Below, one piece after another: positions 58,450 to 64,000 of a DNA stretch of 64,000 nucleotides. The DNA is from Streptomyces nitrosporeus (lineage in GTDB: Bacteria > Actinomycetota > Actinomycetes > Streptomycetales > Streptomycetaceae). The position numbers and the translations under genes are program-made. The notes below the pieces were generated by a model, which saw only the letters and a program-made list of their open reading frames with translations, searched no databases and was not told where the DNA came from. The stretch spans positions 7,176,001 to 7,240,000 of the forward strand of contig NZ_CP023702.1 of assembly GCF_008704555.1 (NCBI RefSeq). Reading direction: 5' to 3'. Numbering within the stretch: position 1 is the stretch's first letter; the number at the start of each line of letters is the position of its first letter.

Positions 58450-59243
58450 CCGTCACCGCGGGCGGGGGGCTGCGCGCCGCACGGGTGGGGAGGGAGGCCG
58501 GCGGACGGCTCGTCCTGGACGGTGTGGACCTCGCCCCACCGCCCGGCGGCACCATGGGGCTCCTCGGCCCCAACGGCTCCGGCAAGTCCACCCTGCTGCG
58601 GATCATGGCCGGTGTCCTCACACCGCACACCGGCCGGGTCACCCTCGACGGCCGCCCCCTCACCGCAACCGGCCGCCGCACGGTCGCCCGCCGGGTGGCC
58701 GTGGTCGGCCAGCACGCCGACACCCAGGCCGAACTGAGTGTGCTGGACGTCGTACGCCTCGGACGCATCCCGCACCGCCGTGCCTGGTCGGCCCCCGGCC
58801 CCGAGGACGAAGCGGCCGTCCAGGAGGCGCTGGAAGCCACCGGACTGACCGGGCGCACCGGGCAGTCCTGGCACACCCTCTCCGGAGGGGAACGCCAGCG
58901 GGTCCAGATCGCCCGCGCCCTCGCCCAGCGGCCCCGGGAACTCCTGCTCGACGAACCGACGAACCATCTGGACATCCAGCACCAGCTGGAACTCCTGTCC
59001 CTGGTATCGGCGTTGCCCGTCACCTCGGTGATCGCCCTGCACGACCTCAACCTGGCCGCGATGTTCTGCGACCGGGTCACCGTGCTGGCCCGGGGGCGGG
59101 TCGTCGCGGCGGGCGCCCCCGCGCAGGTCATCACCGAGGAGCTGATCGCGGACGTCTACCGGGTACGCGCGGTGGTCACGCCCGACGGGCCGGACGGCCG
59201 CCCCTCGGTCCGCTTCCTGCCCCCGGGCGCCGCGCCCTCCTGA
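58446..59243 (+). CDS. Cobalamin ABC transporter ATP-binding protein (BtuD/FecE-like)
   Basis: The 265-residue ATPase has Walker A (GPNGSGKST), the Q-loop near VAVVGQHADTQAELSV, signature LSGGERQRVQIARAL, Walker B (ELLLDEPTNHLD) and the switch His (ALHDLNLA). It completes the riboswitch-controlled corrinoid uptake operon. Confidence 0.95.
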   Translation: MTVTAGGGLRAARVGREAGGRLVLDGVDLAPPPGGTMGLLGPNGSGKSTLLRIMAGVLTPHTGRVTLDGRPLTATGRRTVARRVAVVGQHADTQAELSVLDVVRLGRIPHRRAWSAPGPEDEAAVQEALEATGLTGRTGQSWHTLSGGERQRVQIARALAQRPRELLLDEPTNHLDIQHQLELLSLVSALPVTSVIALHDLNLAAMFCDRVTVLARGRVVAAGAPAQVITEELIADVYRVRAVVTPDGPDGRPSVRFLPPGAAPS

Positions 59244-59461
59244 CCGCCGCGGACCCGGGCCGCCGCACACGCGCGGACCGCACGGGCACGCGCACGCGGG
59301 GCGGAGAGGGAAGGGGCGACAGGCGAAGGGGCGGGCGCCCGGTACTCCGGGGTCCGCCCCTCGCGTGGGGTCGCGCGGCCCGTCACCGCCGGGGGAGGGG
59401 GCAGAAGCCGCTGTTCAGGCCCGGCCGGGCCGACGGCTTCCCGGCGATGACCGGCGGCTTC

Positions 59462-60421
59462 TCAACGACGGCGTCCCTTGCCGAACTCGCCGCCCGCGTC
59501 CTTGCCGCCGCCCGTCTCCTTGCCGTCCATGTAGTCGATCTTCTCCTTGCGGAGCTCGGCGGAGACCTCCTTCTGCTCGGTGACCCTGTTCGTCTCCAGA
59601 CGGACCCGCTCCACCGGGACCGACTCCTTGCGTACGGTGGCGCGTTCGGCGTGCAGGGTCACCTCGACGTCCTGCTCGCCCAGCTTGCCGTCGGCCGTCC
59701 TCTCGCCCGGCTTCAGAGGCTCCCGCACCACGCGCACCTCTTCGTGGGACACGGGCACCGTCCGGGTGACGTTCTCCGTCACCACGTACTTGTGCAGCCG
59801 CGCCTTTCCGCTCTCGTACTCCTCCGTCCCGACGGAGAGCTGCTCCTCCGAACGGGTCAGCTCGTCCCGCATGCCGGTGCCGCCCGCCGACCGTTCCGCC
59901 CCGGCGCCGGCGAGCGGCCGCGAGGCATCCGCGTCCCGGTGCCTGCCGGTGCCCGCGGCGCCCATGGCACCGGTGGTGCCGGTGGTGTCCGCCGTGGCCC
60001 GGCCGGTCTGCCCGGTACGGGTGCCCGCGGCGCCCGCGGTCCCGGCCGCCGCTCCGGTGCCGGCGGCACCCATGGCGGTACCGGCACGGCCGGTGGTCTT
60101 CCGGGTCATGCCGTAGTGCCGGTAGAGCTCCTCCTCCTCGGCCACCGAGAGATGCGCGTCGGCGTCGACCCGCGGGGCCTCCTTGACGAGCTCCTTCGGG
60201 TGCGAGACGTGCAGGTCCGAGCCCACCCGCCGGGCACCGGCGAGCGGTACGAAACTCTCCTTCATGCCGAACATGCCGGTCTTGACCGTGATCCAGTCCG
60301 GCTTGCCGGTGTCGTCGTCGACGTACACCCGCCCCACCGTGCCGACCTTCTCACCGTCGCTGTCGTAGACGGTCAGACCGTCGAGTTCTCCGGAATCCGT
60401 GAAACCGTCAGCGGCTCCCAT
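59462..60421 (-). CDS. PRC-barrel and DUF2382 (YsnF/AvaK-type) stress protein
   Basis: The 319-residue protein has an N-terminal PRC barrel (LDGLTVYDSDGEKVGTVGRV to about residue 80), a low-complexity Gly/Ala/Thr-rich centre (about 105-190), and a C-terminal DUF2382 domain (RSEEQLSVGTEEYESGKARL, VTENVTRTVPVSHEEVRVVR). Such proteins are common in stress regulons of actinobacteria; biochemical activity is unknown. GAGGAGGGA precedes ATG 60421. Confidence 0.9.
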   Translation of the reverse strand: MGAADGFTDSGELDGLTVYDSDGEKVGTVGRVYVDDDTGKPDWITVKTGMFGMKESFVPLAGARRVGSDLHVSHPKELVKEAPRVDADAHLSVAEEEELYRHYGMTRKTTGRAGTAMGAAGTGAAAGTAGAAGTRTGQTGRATADTTGTTGAMGAAGTGRHRDADASRPLAGAGAERSAGGTGMRDELTRSEEQLSVGTEEYESGKARLHKYVVTENVTRTVPVSHEEVRVVREPLKPGERTADGKLGEQDVEVTLHAERATVRKESVPVERVRLETNRVTEQKEVSAELRKEKIDYMDGKETGGGKDAGGEFGKGRRR

Positions 60422-60725
60422 GGCCGATCCCTCCTCGCCCGGGCGCGTCCTGTGGCTGGCTCCATCAGGGAAGGCGCGTCCGGATTCCATCGCGCCTCAC
60501 CCGGTTGGACGCTGCAACTTCCCGGCCCTGGCGGCGTACGGCCCCGGCCACCCCGGAAGGGCGCCCGGCCGTGTGCCACGCCGGATACGGCCGTCCTGCC
60601 GTATTACGCCATTCGGGTGAGCGACCCGTGGGGGCGCACCGGACGCGCGGGGCGGCGGGCGCGGCGCGGACGAGGTGGGAGGCGCGGCGGGGGAAGGGGT
60701 GCGTGATGCGGAAAGGGGCGCGCGT

Positions 60726-61447
60726 ATGATCGACGCGCCGCTGCCGACCGACGGCCGGCCCGCCGACGGGGGTGCACCATCGATTCCGTACGGACCCGCC
60801 TGCCCGGACAGCGCGGGGAACTGCTCGCCCGGCAGGAGGACGGCCGGGACCTCCACCACCTGGTCTGGCGGCTGGGACCCGGCTGGCGGGTGTGCAGCAG
60901 CGCCGTCCTCGGGGGCGGGATCGGGCCGCGCGCCTGGATCCTCAACGCGCAGGTCCCCGGCGGCTACCCCCGGCTGGACCCCGACCGGCACCTCGCGGAG
61001 ATCGCGGCGGCCGAAGGGCTCACGGGGCCGGGCGCCGGCCTGATGACCGCCGCCGACGTCACCGCCCGCACCACCGGGCACGACGGCCCGGTGACCGCCA
61101 CCGTCACCAGTGGTCTCGGCGTACGCGGCTGGGCCGCCGCCCCCGGCCCCGGCACCGGGGGGCCGCCGGTGCCCGGCACCGTCAACATCGTCGTCACGCT
61201 TCCCGTCGCGCTCTCCGACGCCGCCCTCGTCAACGCGGTGGCCACCGCCACCGAAGCGAAGGTCCAGGCACTCCTGGACGCCGGACTCGACTGCTCGGGC
61301 ACACCCACGGACGCGGTGTGCGTGGCCACACCCGAGCCCGGGGCCGGGTCCGGTGAGCCCTTCGCCGGGCCGCGCTCGCCCTGGGGATCGCGACTCGCCA
61401 GGGCCGTCCACCACGCCGTCCTCGCCGGAGCACTACGGCAGTCTTGA
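60726..61447 (+). pseudogene. cbiZ: Adenosylcobinamide amidohydrolase CbiZ with a reading-frame break
   Basis: From about 60779 the frame encodes a full CbiZ-like domain: DGRDLHHLVWRLGPGWRVCS, VLGGGIGPRAWILNAQVP and GTVNIVVTLPVALSDAALVN. CbiZ hydrolyses adenosylcobinamide to adenosylcobyric acid for corrinoid salvage. No ATG, GTG or TTG exists in this frame before GTG 60890, which would cut off conserved residues. ATG 60726 has a good RBS (GGAAAGGGG) but is in another frame. One extra base in the GGGGG run at 60768-60772 would join them into a normal 240-residue protein. The break is a real mutation or a sequencing indel. Confidence 0.75.
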
Positions 61448-61634
61448 GGCAACGGGACCGGGCGCGGCGTTCCCGGACGCCCCGTCCTGCCCGCCCTCGG
61501 CCGCGCCACGGCACCCCGCCGCACCGCAGGACACACCCGGGCGCGGGGACACGGCCCCGTCCACCGGGAGCGCCGCCCGGACCGGGGGCGCCCCGCCGCG
61601 CACCGCGCGGCACACCGACGAAGGGAACGCAGCC

Positions 61635-62531
61635 ATGACCACCGCATCCTCCGCGGACGCCGTCCCCGGCAAGCCGTCCGTCGCCGTCCTCGGCACCGGC
61701 ATCATGGGATCCGGAATGGCCCGCAGCCTGCTCAGGGCCCGACTGCCCGTACGGGCCTGGAACCGGACCCGCGCCAAGGCCGAACCCCTGGCCACGGCCG
61801 GCGCCACCGTGACGGACACCGCGGCGGAAGCCGTACGCGGGGCCGACGTGATCCTCACCGTGCTGAACGACGGACCGGCCGTCGCCGAGACCCTCACCGC
61901 GGCGGCCGACGGCCTGCGTCCCGGACAGGTCTGGCTGCAGAGTTCCACCGTCGGACTCGACGCCACCACCGAACTCGCCCACCGGGCCGCCGGGCTGGGA
62001 CTCGTCTACCTCGACGCCCCGGTCTCCGGCACCAGGCAGCCCGCCGAACAGGGCACCCTCACGGTGTTCGTCTCCGGGCCCTCCGGCGCCCGCCCCACGG
62101 TCCGGCCCGTCCTGGAGGCGATCGGCGGACGCACCGTCTGGGCCGGGGAGGACCCCGGGGCCGCCACCCGGCTCAAGCTGGTCACCAACGCCTGGGTGAT
62201 CAACCTGGTCAACGGCGTCGCCGAATGCCTGAACCTCGCCGAAGGGCTGGGGACCGACCCGCGGCTCTTCCTCGACGCGGTGAAGGGCGGCCCGCTCGAC
62301 ACCCCCTACCTCCAGCAGAAGGCCGCCGCCGTGCTCGACGGCGACCTCACCCCCAGCTTCGCCCTCTCCACCGCTCTCAAGGACTCCCGGCTGATCCTCG
62401 ACGCCGCCGGAGCCTCCGGGGTGACGCTGGACCTGATCGCCGCCTCCGCCGAGCGGTTCACCCGCGCGCAGGCGGCCGGACACGGCGACCAGGACATGAT
62501 CGCGACCTACTACGCGGGACGTACCGGCTGA
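61635..62531 (+). CDS. NAD(P)-dependent beta-hydroxyacid dehydrogenase-type protein
   Basis: The 298-residue protein has the dinucleotide motif VAVLGTGIMGSGMARSLLRA, the substrate motif VYLDAPVSGTRQPAEQGTLT and the catalytic Lys region RLKLVTNAWVINLVNGVAEC. This is the 3-hydroxyisobutyrate dehydrogenase/glyoxylate-succinate semialdehyde reductase family. Substrates vary; imine reductases also fall here. GGGA lies about ten bases before ATG 61635. It forms a single unit, converging on the molybdoenzyme gene. Confidence 0.9.
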   Translation: MTTASSADAVPGKPSVAVLGTGIMGSGMARSLLRARLPVRAWNRTRAKAEPLATAGATVTDTAAEAVRGADVILTVLNDGPAVAETLTAAADGLRPGQVWLQSSTVGLDATTELAHRAAGLGLVYLDAPVSGTRQPAEQGTLTVFVSGPSGARPTVRPVLEAIGGRTVWAGEDPGAATRLKLVTNAWVINLVNGVAECLNLAEGLGTDPRLFLDAVKGGPLDTPYLQQKAAAVLDGDLTPSFALSTALKDSRLILDAAGASGVTLDLIAASAERFTRAQAAGHGDQDMIATYYAGRTG

Positions 62532-62602
62532 GCGGTGCGCACGACGGCGGCGCCCCGGCCGGCCCCGGGGCTCGCGGGGGCCGGGCGCCGGAACAGCGGC
62601 CG

Positions 62603-63922
62603 TCAGACGACCGTCACGGGATGCCGCACCACGGCGTCGAAGAGATAGCCCTGCGTGTTGTGAGCCGTCGTCACCGGCTGGGACCGGCCCGACCGGTCCG
62701 TCGCCCGCGCCAGCAGCACGGCGGCGCCCGGCGCCCCCGGCACCCAGTCCGCCGACCAGCGGACCCAGCTCCCGCTCCGGGGCTCGTCCCGCAGCCGCGC
62801 CGGACGCCACCGGGCCCCACCGTCCGTGCTGACCTCGACCGAACGCACCGGGGCGCCGCCCGACCAGGACCGCCCGGTGAGGAGTTGCCGCCGCCCGGCG
62901 GGGAACACGGCGCCGGGCGCGAGCTCGAACGCGCTCTTGAGGGTCTGCCGGGTCAGCGGCGCACCGCCCCCGTCCGGGTGGCCGGGGCCGAACAGCCGGT
63001 ACAGCCCCGTGTTCCACGGGGTGAGGAGCGGCTGGGCGCTCACCTCGATGTCGCCCACCCACTTGATGTTGGCGATCCCGATCCAGGACGGCACGATCAG
63101 CCGTACCGGGCTCCCGTGATCGGGCGGCAACGGCTCCCCGTTCATCTCGTAGGCCAGCAGCACGTCGTCCAGCGCCTTCGCGACGGGCAGAGGTCTGCGG
63201 ACCCGGCCCAGGTTCGTCCCGTCGCTGACGACCTCCGCGTCCAGCCCGCGCGGCAGGACATCGACCGCGCGGGGCCCGATACCCGCCCGGCGCAGCACCT
63301 CCGCCAGCCGTACCCCGCGCCAGCGCGCCGTACCGATCGCGCCGAGGGTCCACGCGGTACCGCTGACCTGCTGCCCCTGCTGGGAGGCGAAGAAGCTCCG
63401 GCCGTTGCCCGCGCACTCGACGAACGCCGTACGGGAGGTGGCGGGCAGCGCGCGCAGCGCGGCGTAGGAGAAGTCCACCGGGCCGCCCGTCAGCCCGTCG
63501 CCCCACACCGTCAGCTTCCAGGAGGCCTCGTCGATCACCGGGGTCGAGGTGTGGTTGCGGACGAAGAAGCGGTCGGCCGGGGTGAGCAGCCCGGTACCGC
63601 GCAGCGCCGCGAAGTTCGTCTCGGCGTTCGTCCCGCGCACCGTGAACAGTTCGGGCGGCAGCGGCTTCACCACCCCGGGCAGGGAGCCGGCCGCCAGGGC
63701 GGGAGCAGCCGCCGCCTGCACCAGGGGGACGGACACCGAAGCCGCCGCGACCAGCCGGAGCAGATCACGCCGGCCGATCCCGGCCGACCGCGCACGGCCG
63801 GCGGCCCACTGGCGCATCCGCGCCAGGTCGTACGCGGCCTCCGGGGAGACGGCCGCGGACGGCGGTGCCGGGTGCGGCGCGGCTTCGGACGGCAGGCGCC
63901 GGGACGGTGGCTGAGCAGGCAT
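62603..63922 (-). CDS. Sulfite oxidase family molybdopterin protein, exported
   Basis: The 439-residue protein has a long N-terminal region ending in a Tat-type signal (GIGRRDLLRLVAAASVSVPL VQA). The Mo-cofactor domain (PF00174) carries FFVRNHTSTPVID, the Mo-ligand cysteine in AFVECAGNGRSFF, and DHGSPVRLIVPSWIGIANIK WVG. A C-terminal Mo-co dimerisation domain follows (SVEVSTDGGARWRPARL). It may oxidise sulfite or reduce methionine sulfoxide-type substrates. AGGAG lies upstream of ATG 63922. No cytochrome or heme partner is in view. Confidence 0.92.
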   Translation of the reverse strand: MPAQPPSRRLPSEAAPHPAPPSAAVSPEAAYDLARMRQWAAGRARSAGIGRRDLLRLVAAASVSVPLVQAAAAPALAAGSLPGVVKPLPPELFTVRGTNAETNFAALRGTGLLTPADRFFVRNHTSTPVIDEASWKLTVWGDGLTGGPVDFSYAALRALPATSRTAFVECAGNGRSFFASQQGQQVSGTAWTLGAIGTARWRGVRLAEVLRRAGIGPRAVDVLPRGLDAEVVSDGTNLGRVRRPLPVAKALDDVLLAYEMNGEPLPPDHGSPVRLIVPSWIGIANIKWVGDIEVSAQPLLTPWNTGLYRLFGPGHPDGGGAPLTRQTLKSAFELAPGAVFPAGRRQLLTGRSWSGGAPVRSVEVSTDGGARWRPARLRDEPRSGSWVRWSADWVPGAPGAAVLLARATDRSGRSQPVTTAHNTQGYLFDAVVRHPVTVV

Positions 63923-64000
63923 GAACGCTCCTGGAGGAGAGGGACGACGGGACACCGGCTGCTCCGGCGGCCGCCACGGACACGACGGCGCCCGGCGGAC

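Overview
The window is very high in GC (about 70% or more). It has strongly third-position-biased genes, GTG and TTG starts, four-base ATGA/GTGA operon overlaps, a WhiB-like regulator, CebR- and LacI-type operators, many secreted polysaccharide hydrolases and no tRNA or rRNA genes. This is typical of a Streptomyces (or close relative) chromosome, probably outside the conserved core. All assignments come from reading the sequence and from remembered family features; no database search was run.

Layout. 1-13.9 kb: a truncated M56 peptidase with its BlaI-type repressor, a geranylgeranyl-reductase-like flavoprotein, a BCCT osmolyte transporter, a FAD/Rieske oxidoreductase, a small stress-type protein, a patch of gene remnants (6.96-7.67 kb), the aspartate decarboxylase/AspT proton-motive cycle, and an AurF-like diiron oxygenase with a ferredoxin-fused reductase. 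14-20.3 kb: a sugar ABC uptake operon without an ATPase, then a multidomain SpoIIE phosphatase. 20.4-25 kb: two methyltransferases, DUF6221, cyclophilin, RNase H and a WhiB-like protein. 25-30.6 kb: a rhamnogalacturonan lyase with an RBS-masking leader hairpin, converging on a six-gene flavonol operon (quercetinase, two XapX mini membrane proteins, amidohydrolase, esterase, MarR). 30.9-36 kb: small proteins and a 1008-residue secreted alpha-amylase. 36.7-45.4 kb: LacI regulator, sugar ABC operon, GH42 beta-galactosidase and subtilisin. 45.5-48.4 kb: GH11 xylanase and CE4 acetylxylan esterase sharing a 268-base identical CBM2, preceded by three xylanase-type operator boxes. 48.6-55.9 kb: a GNAT protein behind a perfect CebR box, a cytosolic periplasmic-binding-fold protein, an ArsR/MFS pair, bL31B, a sugar kinase and an acyl-CoA oxidase-like enzyme. 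56-61.4 kb: cobalamin riboswitch, B12 ABC transporter and CbiZ (with a reading-frame break). 61.6-64 kb: a beta-hydroxyacid dehydrogenase-type protein and a sulfite-oxidase-family protein.

How it fits together. Much of the window suits life on plant debris: pectin (rhamnogalacturonan lyase), galactans (GH42 plus ABC uptake), xylan (GH11, CE4), starch (GH13), cello-oligosaccharide sensing (CebR box) and flavonols (quercetinase). The most interesting unit is the quercetinase operon. Its gene content can be read as a complete short route: flavonol ring opening, depside hydrolysis and decarboxylation of the released phenolic acid. It comes with two tiny XapX membrane proteins and its own MarR regulator, and a well-matched operator lies in front of it.
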